Positions 8,720 to 17,132 of a DNA stretch of 64,000 nucleotides are shown here, piece after piece. The stretch is from Candidatus Scalindua sp. (GTDB taxonomy: Bacteria; Planctomycetota; Brocadiia; Brocadiales; Scalinduaceae). The notes beneath the pieces are model-generated. The model saw only the letters and a list, made by a program, of their open reading frames with translations. It was not told where the DNA came from and did no database searches. Location of the stretch: positions 237,440-301,439 of the forward strand of contig JALDRB010000007.1 of assembly GCA_031316155.1 (NCBI GenBank), read 5' to 3'. The position numbers and the translations under genes were made by a program. The number at the start of each line of letters is the position of its first letter. The stretch's first letter is position 1.

Positions 8720-8925
8720 ACCCGATGGTCGGACGAGCAAGCACCAAATAAAAATTTCCAATTAACAAGTAAATCACAGCAATCAAAACCAAAATTTTCA
8801 ATAAATCGGTTTGATAATTCGAACATTGTAATTTGATATTTGTTTGGGATTTGTAAATTGAGATTTGTAATTTATTAACCCCATTTTTGGTTCTGGCTTG
8901 TGCAAGGTTAGGCCGTAGTTGTTCA
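8720..8925 (+). repeat. AT-rich long repeat (AAGCACCAAATAA type), copy 1
   Basis: It runs from GGTCGGACGAGCAAGCACC through several ATTTGTAATTTG-like words to GGTTCTGGCTTGTGCAAGG. It matches 16780-16977, a reversed copy at 18972-19100 and a partial reversed copy at 30165-30240. Confidence 0.6.
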
Positions 8926-9243
8926 AGTCTGTACTAAAAAATTTGTCTCAACGAGATACGTTGAAAGAAACACTTTTACACGGTTCAGCGTCTCAGACTC
9001 TTTCTATAATCGTACTGGAATCACATTCTCATATGCAGTTAAGGAGAGTCTGACCTTTTCTTTCTTTGTGAAACATATTTCATATACTGACTTTTAGAGA
9101 TAAATTGATTGTGAAATGGGGGATAAGGAAAACGAGAAGTGTTTGTTTCAATTGGAATATGAAGGTGGCCCTAGGTCTTTTCTTAAATAGTAGAGGTAAG
9201 TTTATTAAATAATAAAGTATAAAAATATTGCCTTTATTTATAA

Positions 9244-9886
9244 ATGATTACCAATTATCATGAAATATTATGCCCATGATCTGCTGAAATCTTCCACTGA
9301 AGATATCATAAAGATATCACGTTCCCTTTTTGACGCTGCAGTTGACATGAATCCGCATCAAATAGAAGCAGCCCTTTTCGCCTTGAAGTCACCTTTGTCA
9401 AAAGGTGTTGTCCTGGCTGATGAGGTTGGTTTGGGTAAAACAATCGAAGCGTCTATTGCGCTTTGCCAGTATTGGGCAGAACGTAAGCGAAAATTACTCG
9501 TTGTTTGTCCGGCATCTATCAGAAAACAATGGAGCATAGAGCTTGAAGAAAAATTTAATATCCTATTATCAGGATGAATGTGATCGCCTGTTTCGCTGGA
9601 CAGATGACCTGATCTCCTCTGCCGAGAAGGAATTAAAGGATACCAGGAACAGACTCCGTGCCTTGAACCGTCAGTTAAGACAATCGACATCCCTACAGGA
9701 GAAGCATGACGTCGAGGTAAAAATCAGGGAAACAGAAAAGATTCAACGCAGGCAGCGGCAGCAGATATTTGATGTAGAGGACGAAATAGAAGAAAACGTG
9801 ATATACTGATTGACGCACTCAAGAAAAAGATGGAGCAGAAAACTGATTCCGAAACATTATTTATGATACGATGGAAGGTTGTTTAA
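9244..9886 (+). pseudogene. SNF2-type helicase of a defence system, internally deleted
   Basis: Pieces of one large protein remain in order. After ATG 9244 (MITNYH) a small shift leads to KYYAHDLLKSS...PHQIEAALFALKSPLSKG followed by the Walker A region ADEVGLGKTIEA and motif Ia (LLVVCPASIRKQWSIELEEKF). The frame then jumps, at about 9545-9570, to a coiled-coil C-terminal region (RLFRWTDDLISSAEKELKD...), and another 1-base slip at about 9797 precedes the true end (DILIDALKKKMEQK). All helicase motifs after Ia are missing, so some 700-900 residues are lost. Family members are SNF2/DEAD helicases that pair with large adenine methyltransferases in restriction-type phage defence; the next gene fits that partner. 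Confidence 0.75.
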
Positions 9887-9907
9887 CACAAGAGAGGCAA
9901 TAAACAT

Positions 9908-10931
9908 ATGGAAACACAATATGAAAAATTGAAAAAGATTTTACGGCAGATGTTTCAGATGGATCAGGCTGATCTTGATTTCGGCATCTATCGTATCATG
10001 AATCAGAAGAGGGATGAAATAGAGCACTTTCTCGATAAAGAACTTCTGCCACAGGTAAAAGAAGAATTCTCAAAATACAAAAGCGTCGATGCAGGGGAAA
10101 AGCAGAAGGAGTTAGCCCGTTTGGAAAAGACAGTCAAGGAGAGCGGACTGAATCCTGATGATTCTCCCAGAGTAAGAGAATTGCGTGAAGAGCTTGGAAC
10201 ATATGGTAATGAGGAGGCGCTTGTAAGTGAGGTCTTCTCACATCTGACTACCTTTTTCAGACGTTACTATGATGACGGCGACTTCTTGAGCCTCCGGCGT
10301 TATAAAAAAGATACCTATGCGATACCCTACGAGGGAGAAGAGGTTAAACTCCACTGGGCAAATGCTGATCAATACTACATAAAATCTTCTGAATATCTGA
10401 GGGATTACACATTCAGGATTGATGGTGACAAACGGGTGCATTTCAAGCTGGTTGACGCGACCGAAGAGAAGGATAATGTTAAACAGGAACAGGGGAAAGA
10501 ACGAAAGTTTAAACTCTGTGAGGAAGAACCGATTAAGATCGAAGAAAACGATTTGTATATTCAGTTTACGTATCTAACTGATAAGGCAAAGCAGACTGAT
10601 CTGAATAAAAAGACAGTGGAATATGTTGATTCAAGAGATGGATATCTTATAAAGGAGGGCTATCAGGATATGTTTATAAAAAAGCCGACTCCAAAGAATC
10701 CAAAACGAACGCTATTTGAGAAACACTTGAATGATTATACTGCCCGTTTTAATTTTGACTTCTTCATCCATTATCTCTGTTACAGAGCACTATCAAGTAA
10801 AATGGTGGGATAAGAAACTTAATAAGGAAGATGTCGAAAAGCATAATGTATTGTTTCAGGAAGACAAAGCTACATACATTAAGAAAATGTTTGAACAAAT
10901 TGTGAAAGTAAAGATCAGGGAAAAGAAATAA
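9908..10931 (+). pseudogene. Adenine-specific DNA methyltransferase (Mod-like), N-terminal part with deletion
   Basis: A 301-codon frame (METQYEKLKKILRQMFQMDQADLDFGIYRIM...) matches the N-terminal domain of the roughly 1,000-residue adenine methyltransferases of type III-like and DISARM-like systems, including LSLRRY, YAIPYEGEEVKLHWANADQYY and EKHLNDYTARFNFDFFIH. The usual next block (a catalytic DPPY-type motif and AdoMet region) is absent. At about 10775 the frame passes to unrelated sequence and ends, while another frame (10780-10931) gives EHYQVKWWDKKLNKEDVEKHN...KIREKK, which may be the original C-terminus. An internal deletion of several hundred residues is the simplest explanation. It cannot methylate. 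Confidence 0.75.
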
Positions 10932-11009
10932 AGAAAGAATGCAGATCCGATAGTTTTTCAATAGAAAACATATATTTCTCTTTAATAAAATCTAGAAAGG
11001 TGATAGTTG

Positions 11010-11294
11010 ATGAAAATTGATGAAACTGACATACATCATCATTTGAAGTATAGAATGTCACAAAGAGGTATCAGTAAAGAGGAAATTGAAAATACATTTA
11101 ATAAAGGATGGCCTGCTGATGATGCAAAAGAAGGGGTTAAAGGAAAGGTATTTGTATTTTCCTATAACAGTTATTGGGAAGGAAAATATTATGAAGAAAA
11201 AGAAATTACAGTTTATTATAAAATAAAAGAAGATAAGGTAATTTTTTTAACTGCCGAAGCAAGATACGGTAAAACTTTCATAAAAGGAGGGTAG
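11010..11294 (+). CDS. DUF4258 protein, toxin-like
   Basis: I chose ATG 11010, behind AAAGGTGA, over the TTG three bases earlier. The 94-residue product shows the DUF4258 pattern H-x6-R-M-x2-R-G-I-S-x2-E-I-E near its N-terminus, a central beta-rich part and KEITVYYKIKEDKVIFLTAEAR at the end. The fold is related to BrnT-like toxins. It lies 4 bases before a DUF2283 gene, a pairing widely seen in bacteria and treated as a putative toxin-antitoxin unit; whether it is toxic is inference. Both genes are intact, unlike their neighbours. Confidence 0.75.
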   Translation: MKIDETDIHHHLKYRMSQRGISKEEIENTFNKGWPADDAKEGVKGKVFVFSYNSYWEGKYYEEKEITVYYKIKEDKVIFLTAEARYGKTFIKGG

Positions 11295-11298
11295 TAAT

Positions 11299-11511
11299 AT
11301 GAAGATTGAGTATGATCCGGAAAGAGACCTTCTCTATTTATTTTTTGCAGCTTCTGATAAAAAGTCAGCGGAGACGGTAACCATTAAACCTGGAGTTCAT
11401 GCTGATTTTGATAAGGAGGGGAAACTAATCGGCATTGAGATTATCGATGCTTCAGAGATAATGGGTAAAAAAATTGAGTTTACCCTTCCGAAATTCACTG
11501 CGGTAGCATAA
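11299..11511 (+). CDS. DUF2283 protein, probable antitoxin partner
   Basis: The 70-residue product has the textbook DUF2283 opening MKIEYDPERDLLYL, then VTIKPGVHADFDKEGKLIGIEIIDAS. The ribosome site (AAAGGAGGG) is strong and lies inside the end of the DUF4258 gene, so translation is coupled. DUF2283 proteins are small beta-sandwich proteins often found beside DUF4258 or HEPN-like toxins. The length is standard. Confidence 0.8.
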   Translation: MKIEYDPERDLLYLFFAASDKKSAETVTIKPGVHADFDKEGKLIGIEIIDASEIMGKKIEFTLPKFTAVA

Positions 11512-11597
11512 AGCGGATTCGTTGCATAGAGATGATCCGTCGTTCACTCCCGTAAGGTCAAACACATGATTGACAGGCTGAGGAATGGTAATAAAAA

Positions 11598-11999
11598 ATG
11601 AGAGTCGAGAAGAAAACAGTTACCGGAATGAATAGATTTGTTATTCAGGAACACCATGCATCACACCTTCACTGGGATTTCAGGCTGGAGCTGGACGGTG
11701 TGTTGAAGAACTGGGCAATTCCCAAAAAACCCGGCGAAATTCCCGGAAAGAAATATCTGGCAATTCAGGTGGAAGATCATGACGTAGATTACATCGACTT
11801 TGAAGGTGAGATTGAGGAAGGCAATTATGGAGCCGGTAAGGTTTCTATCTGGGATACTGGTACGTATGATTTACTGGAGAGGTCGGAGAATAAGGTGCTT
11901 TTTACGATTCATGGTAGAAAATTGAAGGGAAATTTCTGTCTGGTTAAGTTTCCAAAGGCCGGAGAGAAGCAATGGTTGTTCTTCAGAAAAAAAACGTAA
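11598..11999 (+). CDS. Stand-alone LigD 3'-phosphoesterase domain protein
   Basis: The 133-residue product is a complete LigD phosphoesterase (PE) domain: RFVIQEHHASHLHWDFRLEL (catalytic His and Asp cluster), LKNWAIPKKP, AIQVEDHDVDYIDFEGEIEEG, YGAGKVSIWDTG and the closing GEKQWLFFRK. In LigD this domain trims 3'-phosphates or ribonucleotides at DNA breaks during non-homologous end joining. Here no ligase or polymerase domain and no Ku gene follows; stand-alone PE proteins exist in archaea and some bacteria. The stop comes within an A-run, and about 35 further codons are open in the next frame, so a slightly longer ancestor is possible. Confidence 0.85.
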   Translation: MRVEKKTVTGMNRFVIQEHHASHLHWDFRLELDGVLKNWAIPKKPGEIPGKKYLAIQVEDHDVDYIDFEGEIEEGNYGAGKVSIWDTGTYDLLERSENKVLFTIHGRKLKGNFCLVKFPKAGEKQWLFFRKKT

Positions 12000-12800
12000 A
12001 GAGGCTGGCACAAAGATATCGACCGGTAACGGAGAATCAACGATGCTGGTTGTTAATAAGAAATTCCTCTTTAGCCTTGTTGACAGTGACGATGCTACGA
12101 AGTGATGAGGAATGGAAAACCTGAGGTAACGGTATCACATCTTGAATAGTGAATAGTGAATAGTGAATAGTGTTAAAAGGTTGGGAAATCTTGACCATCA
12201 TTATTGGATTACTCTCATTTCAAACAAATTAGAAATTTTAGGATTTAAATATCCCATAGACCGGAAAGACAACCAGGTTTTATTACTGACCTCAAATAAC
12301 CTTGAAAGATAAAAGAGGGTTACCTATACTATGTGCGGATGTTATGTTATATCTCGTAGGGATACAGCACTTGCAAAACGCAAACCCCTTCGTGCGGTAT
12401 TTCATGACAGCTCATACGAAAACGACAGCGTAAAGATCAATGTGGAGCAGATCTTTAAACTCATGTCTCCGGGTACTGAAGTGAAATCTATTTAAAGGTA
12501 ACCACGGAACACCTGCCCGAATAGATCGTTCAGGCGGGCACGGAATGCACGGAAAAAAGTAAAAGAGAAGTATGGGAAAAATACTCCTGGAAGAAGAGAC
12601 ATATGCTATACGGGGCGCCGTTATTTGGTAGTAATATGCAAACGGTGAATTTTACTGACTTATCAGATCCGATTATGTCAACATGGTAATGGCGGAAGAG
12701 AAAAGCCGGACCCTGTGACGCATTTGTCGAATTTGCGACAACACAGAACCCGGCGCAAGATTTTGATAGAAATAATCCGTGAGGTGCGAACATTACGAAC
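12000..12800. other. Intergenic, relic sequence and one mini-palindrome
   Basis: About 800 bases. A 54-codon frame at 12331-12495 (MCGCYVISRRDTALAKRKPL...) has no family I can name. A GC-rich hairpin (12513-12539) interrupts a CCACGGAACAC...CACGGAATGCACGG phrase. A triple direct repeat GAATAGT lies near 12145-12170. I see no supported gene. Confidence 0.4.
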
Positions 12801-13174
12801 ATGAAAGGTTTTATTGATTCTTTGGGTACGGCGATGAATTACAAGAACTTATCCGATGAGGTTGAGATCATTCTTGAAAACAACATTGATGAAAATTTGA
12901 GTCTTTACACGGTCACGAACAAGAACGGCGTAACATTCCAGAACGTTCCCGGAATGGCTTGGATCGGTTTCGGCCAGTGGTCTTAGGGACAAGCGATATC
13001 GACGTTAAAATTAAATCGGGCAAGTATAGTGCAAGCGATTTAAGACCGGGAACAAACAGGGCGAGTTCAAACGTTACCGTGATTATTGATTACGAATGGG
13101 ATATTCAATTGTATGTCACAAGAGGAACGGAGAGTGCAACGGAGACGAAATTGAGTTATATAAAGGTGTTGTGA
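12801..13174 (+). pseudogene. Unknown beta-rich protein with a frameshift
   Basis: Two overlapping frames fit one product: 12801-12986 (MKGFIDSLGTAMNYKNLSDEV...WIGFGQW) and 12959-13174 (LGTSDIDVKIKSGKYSASDL...). Joining them needs one frame slip at about 12975-12985. The whole would be about 122 residues, rich in Val, Thr and Ser, without signal peptide. I do not recognise it. A mutated copy of its last 25 codons (RGTE(S/N)ATETKLSYIKV) recurs at 14811-14896 beyond the TIR-TPR gene, so the two copies bracket that gene. Confidence 0.4.
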
Positions 13175-13388
13175 ATTAGGTAAAAAAAGGTATTATTAGT
13201 GATATCATGACTTAAATCTCTTAATTCTTTTATCCCGCTTTATTTTTTTTAATTTCAAGTCGTAATTAAAACCCATCAGCTTTATGGTATGTGTAAATAA
13301 CTTTTTCATCTTTTTCTCCTTGATTTAACAAATCTCCGTTAATAACATACCATAAGAAATCTCAAAAAATTTATTCTAAGATACTAAC

Positions 13389-14762
13389 ATGACTGAATCA
13401 AATAGGGTCCGTGTTTTCCTTAGCTACGCAAAAGAAGATTTGGACAAAGTCAGAATTGTTTATGAAGGTTTGGAAAAAAGAGAGTTGAATGTTTGGTTTG
13501 ATGATAAACACCTCCTACCCGGTGCATGGAAGCCCCAAATAGAAAATGCAATCATCAAAAGCCGCTATTTTGTTATCTGCATCAGCGAAGCCGCTCTGAG
13601 GAAAACTGGGGATGAAAGACCTGGTTTCCAGGATGAAGAATTGAACAGGGCATACAACATTGCTGAAAAACAACCAGACAAGGATTTTGCCATTGTTCCC
13701 GTAAGAATCGAAGAATGCGGCCGAGGAGATTTTCGCCTTAGTTGTTTTCACCAATACGATCTGTTTGAAGATATTGAAAAAGGTCTGGACAAACTGGCAG
13801 TCCATTTAGGCGGATCCTCTCTGTCTGATATTACAGCAAAAGACGAAAGAACCGAAGATGAAAAGATAATTGAACATCTTATGTGTAAAGATCAAGCAGC
13901 TTACTTTGCTGCTGAATATGAGAAGTCGATAGCAATTTTGAACAGTGTTTTAGCCTTAAAACCTGATTTTTCTGATGCTTTAAACAACCTTGGGTTGGTT
14001 TGGAGCGCAAAAGGTGAATACGATAAAGCAATTGAATGTTTTGAAAAATCCCTGAAATTTGGCATCAAGACATTTGGTGAAGAGCATCCAAATGTTGCTA
14101 TTTGTTAGAACAACCTGGGGGGGGCCTGGAGCGCAAAAGGTGAATACGATAAAGCAATTGAATATTATGAAAAAGCCTTGAAGTCTGACATCAAGACATT
14201 TGGTGAAGAGCATCCAAACGTTGCTACTTGTTGGAATAACCTAGGAGAAGCTTGGCACTCAAAAGGTGAATACGATAAAGCAATTGAGCATTATAAAAAA
14301 GCCCTGAAGTCTAACATCAAGACATTTGGTGAAGAACATCCAAATGTTGCTATTTGTTGGAACAACCTGGGGGGGGCTTGGCACTCAAAAGGTGAATACG
14401 ATAAAGCAATTGAATATTGTGAAAAAGCACTGAAGTCTAACATCAAGACATTTGGTGAAGAGCATCCAAATGTTGCTATTTGTTGGAACAGCCTAGGGGC
14501 GGTCTGGAATGAAAAAGGTAATTATGACAAAGCAATTGAATATTGTGAAAAAGCCCTGAAGTCTGAAATCAAGACATTTGGTGAAGAGCATCCAAATGTT
14601 GCTATTTGTTGGAATAACCTGGGGTGGGCCTGGAGTGCAAAAGGTGAATACGACAAAGCAATTAAATATTATGAAAAAGCCTTGAACAGCTTTAAGCAGG
14701 CTGGCCTTTATCGTCATGCAGAAAAAGTTAAAAAAAATCTAAAAGCAATACGTGAAAGATGA
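13389..14762 (+). pseudogene. TIR-TPR protein with an internal amber codon
   Basis: One frame of 458 codons is broken only by TAG at 14106-14108. Residues about 6-145 form a TIR domain (RVFLSYAKEDLDKVRIVYEGL...VWFDDKHLLPG...SRYFVICISEAAL...EELNRAYNIAE), with a Glu in the usual catalytic helix, so NADase activity is plausible. Then come one TPR and five full 42-residue repeats plus a partial sixth, NNLG.AW..KGEYDKAIEYYEKALKS.IKTFGEEHPNVAICW. The DNA period is 126 bases, with unit starts at 13983, 14109, 14235, 14361, 14487 and 14613. The amber codon replaces the Trp ending the first unit (TGG in the others). TIR-TPR proteins are linked to anti-phage cell suicide. Truncation after residue 239 would leave TIR and the first TPRs only. 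It stands alone. Confidence 0.85.
13983..14735 (+). repeat. 126-base tandem repeat encoding TPR units
   Basis: Five full units and one partial unit, nearly identical in DNA (for example GACATTTGGTGAAGAGCATC recurs in most units). This invites unequal recombination and changes in TPR number. Confidence 0.9.
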
Positions 14763-14810
14763 AGAGTTCTATTAGGTTTTAAGGATTGCAATTGGGAGTT
14801 TGGATACTCC

Positions 14811-14896
14811 ATTCTAAGTTGCCTTATACAATCAGCTTAGAAGAGGCACGGAGAATGCGACAGAGACAAAACTATCATATATCAAGGTTATCTAAT
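14811..14896 (+). repeat. Mutated second copy of the 13100-13174 gene tail
   Basis: One frame reads RRGTENATETKLSYIKVI and stops, against TRGTESATETKLSYIKVL at the end of the 12801-13174 pseudogene. The two tails are direct repeats flanking the TIR-TPR gene. Confidence 0.6.
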
Positions 14897-14899
14897 GCG

Positions 14900-15359
14900 G
14901 GTACAGTGGTTGTCCATAAGGTAAAAATTCCAGAAGCAAGACCATTTTCCGCAGCCTTTTTACTAATCCTTCCGAACCAAAGACCGTCACCTAAATAATA
15001 ATAGATCTTGCTGTTTTCCCCGATTACTTTTTTAATTCTAGTATGCTTCAATTTGAATTCTTCGGTAAGATATAATTATAATTGTCAAGATTAAGAAACT
15101 TTGGCATCTCTTCAATCTCTTCCAAGATTTCTACGCATTCCTTGGCAAGACCGTTACACAATCCCATCTGAGACCATTTATTACCTCTTGTTTTCGGTAA
15201 CATTGCATTACTGATAACTATTTCCCAATCAGCATAACTTGCATAATAGTAATCTCCGGCCCTAACGTAACCGATTGTATCCGCTTTGCATGTCGAAAGA
15301 CTACTTTTGAGTTTCCTTATCGTCCTTACTTTCAAATGTTTTGTATATTGGCTTTTCAT
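14900..15359 (-). CDS. Unknown protein, possibly frameshifted near its end
   Basis: A 103-codon frame (15359 to 15048) encodes MKSQYTKHLKVRTIRKLKSSLSTC...GDYYYASYADWEIVISNAM, ending LDNYNYILPKNSN. In the next frame the coding sense goes on: EFKLKHTRIKKVIGENSKIYYYLGDGLWFGRISKKAAENG, down to about 14900. I suspect a single-base slip near 15055 and an original protein of about 155 residues. No family recognised; the end (YYLGDGLWFGRISKK) resembles a short substrate-facing beta hairpin, nothing more. It is a lone gene beside the TIR-TPR gene. Confidence 0.4.
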
Positions 15360-15374
15360 TTTTTCACTTTCAAT

Positions 15375-15543
15375 CAGCAGTGTCCGGTTAGGTTTTTGCT
15401 TTCACTGCTTTTGTTATACCTGAATGCTTTTGTCGGGTATCCATAAGCTCGCGTTCTTCCTGGATTCCCGCTAAAAACATGCGGGAATGACGGCTTGTGA
15501 GGGAAATAAACGAAACACGCAAAAACCTAACCGGATGATGCTG
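15375..15543. mobile_element. MITE-like inverted-repeat element, copy 2
   Basis: A 169-base element starting CAGCAGTGTCCGGTTAGG and ending with a slightly mutated complement (CCGGATGATGCTG). The core holds a palindrome ATTCCCGCT...GCGGGAATGA. No clear target duplication remains. Confidence 0.75.
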
Positions 15544-15737
15544 AGTAAAAAAACAAAAAAATATATAACTCACTGATTAAAGAATTTCTGCCCAAATACT
15601 GCCTATATTCTGCATGGTATTTTACTCCAAATTGTTACACATTTCACCTTAATGCATGATATGGGAAATCTTAATGTTTGGAGAATAAGCCTTTATTTGG
15701 TAGATGTTTAGAGGTAAAAACAGGCGAGAATAAAATT

Positions 15738-15811
15738 TGCTCCCTGAAGGAATCGAACCTTCTACCCACTGATTAAGAGTCAGTTGCTCTGCCTGGCTGA
15801 GCTAAGGGCGC
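15738..15811 (-). tRNA. tRNA-Lys (CTT)
   Basis: The minus strand folds as a cloverleaf: acceptor GCGCCCT with AGGGAGC (one mismatch), D arm AGCTCAGCCAGGCAGAGC, anticodon stem ACTGA/TCAGT with loop CTCTTAA (anticodon CTT), T arm GAAGG-TTCGATTC-CTTC, discriminator A. CCA is not encoded. Confidence 0.95.
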
Positions 15812-15875
15812 TTTTGTTGCAAAGGAATTGAGGAGCGTAAGAGAGAGTATCCCCGGATTCCAAAATCAATTAAAA

Positions 15876-15919
15876 TCCACTTCCGTATTCGCATGTTATC
15901 ATGCATCCTACGAAGTGGA
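15876..15919. repeat. 44-base palindrome between two tRNA genes
   Basis: TCCACTTCCGTA pairs with TACGAAGTGGA around an inner GCATG/CATGC stem. It has no T-tract, so it may be a processing signal or a REP-type repeat rather than a terminator. Confidence 0.55.
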
Positions 15920-15936
15920 TCTATCGTCCTTTATGG

Positions 15937-16010
15937 TACGCCCGGCAGGACTTGAACCTGCAACCATTGGATTCGAAGTCCACTACTCTATCCAGTTGAG
16001 CTACGGGCGC
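15937..16010 (-). tRNA. tRNA-Arg (TCG)
   Basis: Cloverleaf on the minus strand: acceptor GCGCCCG with CGGGCGT, D arm AGCTCAACTGGATAGAGT, anticodon loop CTTCGAA in stem TGGA/TCCA (anticodon TCG), T arm GCAGGTTCAAGTCCTGC, discriminator A. It lies 125 bases upstream of tRNA-Lys on the same strand and may share its transcript. Confidence 0.95.
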
Positions 16011-16048
16011 ATGGATATTTTAAAATATACTTTCTTATGTGTTCTTTG

Positions 16049-16486
16049 TCAACCATTAACCCTTTTTTCAATCTGACGAATGAGCGTTTTTATGGCATCT
16101 CTTTTCTCCAGGATATTTATAAGCTTATTATACTCCTGAGCAGAGAAGAAGTGTATGAGAATTGGTTTGAAAAAGAGTGCGGCCTGATTGCCAATAAAAT
16201 TCAGAGGCTGAACGGATTCAAGAAACATGATAGCGGGTAATGTCATCTTTCTCCTGACCACATAATCTGCCAACTTTTCAATCAAGGCTATCTCATCATC
16301 CTTCAGTTTTTCAGTGTCGATGGCGAATGCGTGTTTGAAGCCTTCAACAATCTTTCGTATTCTGGAAATTTGTATCATTGTTAAATTACCAACCAAGCAC
16401 TGCTGTCCGGCAAGCAGGTGCTTTACGAGTATTTTTTTTAACCACAGGGCGAATCTATCCGGTATAGTGCCGGGAATGCAATCCAA
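16049..16486 (-). CDS. Conserved small helical protein of unknown function
   Basis: Up to 145 residues; the real start may be the internal Met before IQISRIRKIVEGF. The second half, KLADYVVRRKMTLPAIMFLESVQPLNFIGNQAALFFKPILIHFF followed by YNKLINILEKRDAIKTLIRQIE, has a pattern I recall from uncharacterised proteins of planctomycetes and delta-type bacteria (R-R.LT.PAI.FLES..PLNF.G.Q...F..P). It is helical with a hydrophobic middle that could touch the membrane. No function can be given. It follows the tRNAs on the same strand. Confidence 0.6.
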   Translation of the reverse strand: MDCIPGTIPDRFALWLKKILVKHLLAGQQCLVGNLTMIQISRIRKIVEGFKHAFAIDTEKLKDDEIALIEKLADYVVRRKMTLPAIMFLESVQPLNFIGNQAALFFKPILIHFFSAQEYNKLINILEKRDAIKTLIRQIEKRVNG

Positions 16487-16565
16487 TGTGTTGCAAGTAT
16501 AGAGGCTACACGCCTCACTACGACATTACAACGGATTTTATACCGGATATTATCAGGTGGTTGCA

Positions 16566-16735
16566 GCATTTAAATATATCATAAAGTTAAATTTATGCAT
16601 AGGAATTTCATAATCAAGTTTTTGTGTGCGTTTGCACATGCACAAAATTGCGTTAAGCAACGATATGGATGTTGTTGTAGCAATTTTGAAAGAGTTGTTC
16701 AGGAGGCACTAACTTGATGCATTGGAATTTCAATG
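16566..16735 (+). repeat. GCGTTAAGCAACGA-type repeat, copy 1
   Basis: It shares with 42296-42463 the blocks ATGCATAGGA-TTTCA, TGCGTT-GCACATGC, GCGTTAAGCAACGA, ATTTTGAAAGAGTTG and a CACTAACTTG end. Fragments are at 39190-39275, 40018-40050 and 43955-44085. Confidence 0.65.
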
Positions 16736-16779
16736 TTACCAAAATTGTCGGCGAGAAGAAACCCGTCCAGATGACTCGG

Positions 16780-16977
16780 TCGGACGGGTAAGCACCAAAT
16801 AATAAATTCCAAATAATAAGCAAATACAAAATTCTAAACAGACTGGTTTTGATCATTTCTGACTGCAGACAGGCAGCAGGCAAACATTGGAATTTGTAAT
16901 TTGTTTGTTGTTTGTGATTTGAGATTTGTAATTTTATAACTCCCGTTTGGTTCTGTCTCGGCCAGGTTAGGTCTTAG
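16780..16977 (+). repeat. AT-rich long repeat, copy 2
   Basis: Starts with GGTCGGACGGGTAAGCACC and ends GGTTCTGTCTCGGCCAGG, like 8720-8925. A GCAGACAGGCAG mini-palindrome half lies inside at about 16863. Confidence 0.6.
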
Positions 16978-17095
16978 TAAGTATCTTTATTTTGCGAAGC
17001 AAATCTAAGAACTTAGCGACGATAGGAACTAAGTTCTTAAAGTAAAGTATTTTCTATTGAGATTGCGGAAATTACAGGAAAGAGATGATTAAACC

Positions 17096-17123
17096 TTGAC
17101 AACTCTTCTCAGGTTTGTAATAT
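17096..17123 (+). promoter_or_regulatory. Strong promoter predicting a leaderless mRNA
   Basis: TTGACA (17096-17101), a 16-base spacer and TAATAT (17118-17123). The ATG at 17133 follows after 9 bases, so transcription should begin within about 3 bases of the start codon. No Shine-Dalgarno is present. Confidence 0.7.
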
Positions 17124-17132
17124 ATCCCCCTT

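Larger units (their letters stand above)
7850..9243. other. Repeat-rich intergenic region without genes
   Basis: About 1.4 kb with no supported gene. It holds a TATACT-type element (8234-8346), a MITE-like element (8373-8531) and a long AT-rich repeat (8720-8925), described separately. A minus frame at 8605-8826 is an artefact of the last repeat, since a similar pseudo-frame appears in its second copy at 16653-16883. Confidence 0.6.
16487..17095. other. Repeat-filled intergenic region
   Basis: Two repeats fill it: a CGTTAAGCAACGA-type repeat (16566-16735) and the AT-rich long repeat (16780-16977). No gene. Confidence 0.6.

Noticed and set aside
8605..8826. Minus-strand 73-codon gene
   Set aside because: It lies in the AT-rich repeat, and the second repeat copy gives a different, equally meaningless frame.
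12331..12495. SRAP/HMCES-type protein starting MCG
   Set aside because: Only the first three residues fit; the rest has none of the SRAP blocks.
3354..14108. Genetic code change or stop-codon recoding (TAA at 3354, TGA at 7238, TAG at 14106)
   Set aside because: Three different stop codons are involved, each in an accessory gene, while core genes use all three as true stops. Separate mutations are simpler.
13980..14717. Minus-strand frames with repeated FFIIFNCFIVFTF segments
   Set aside because: They are antisense shadows of the TPR repeats.
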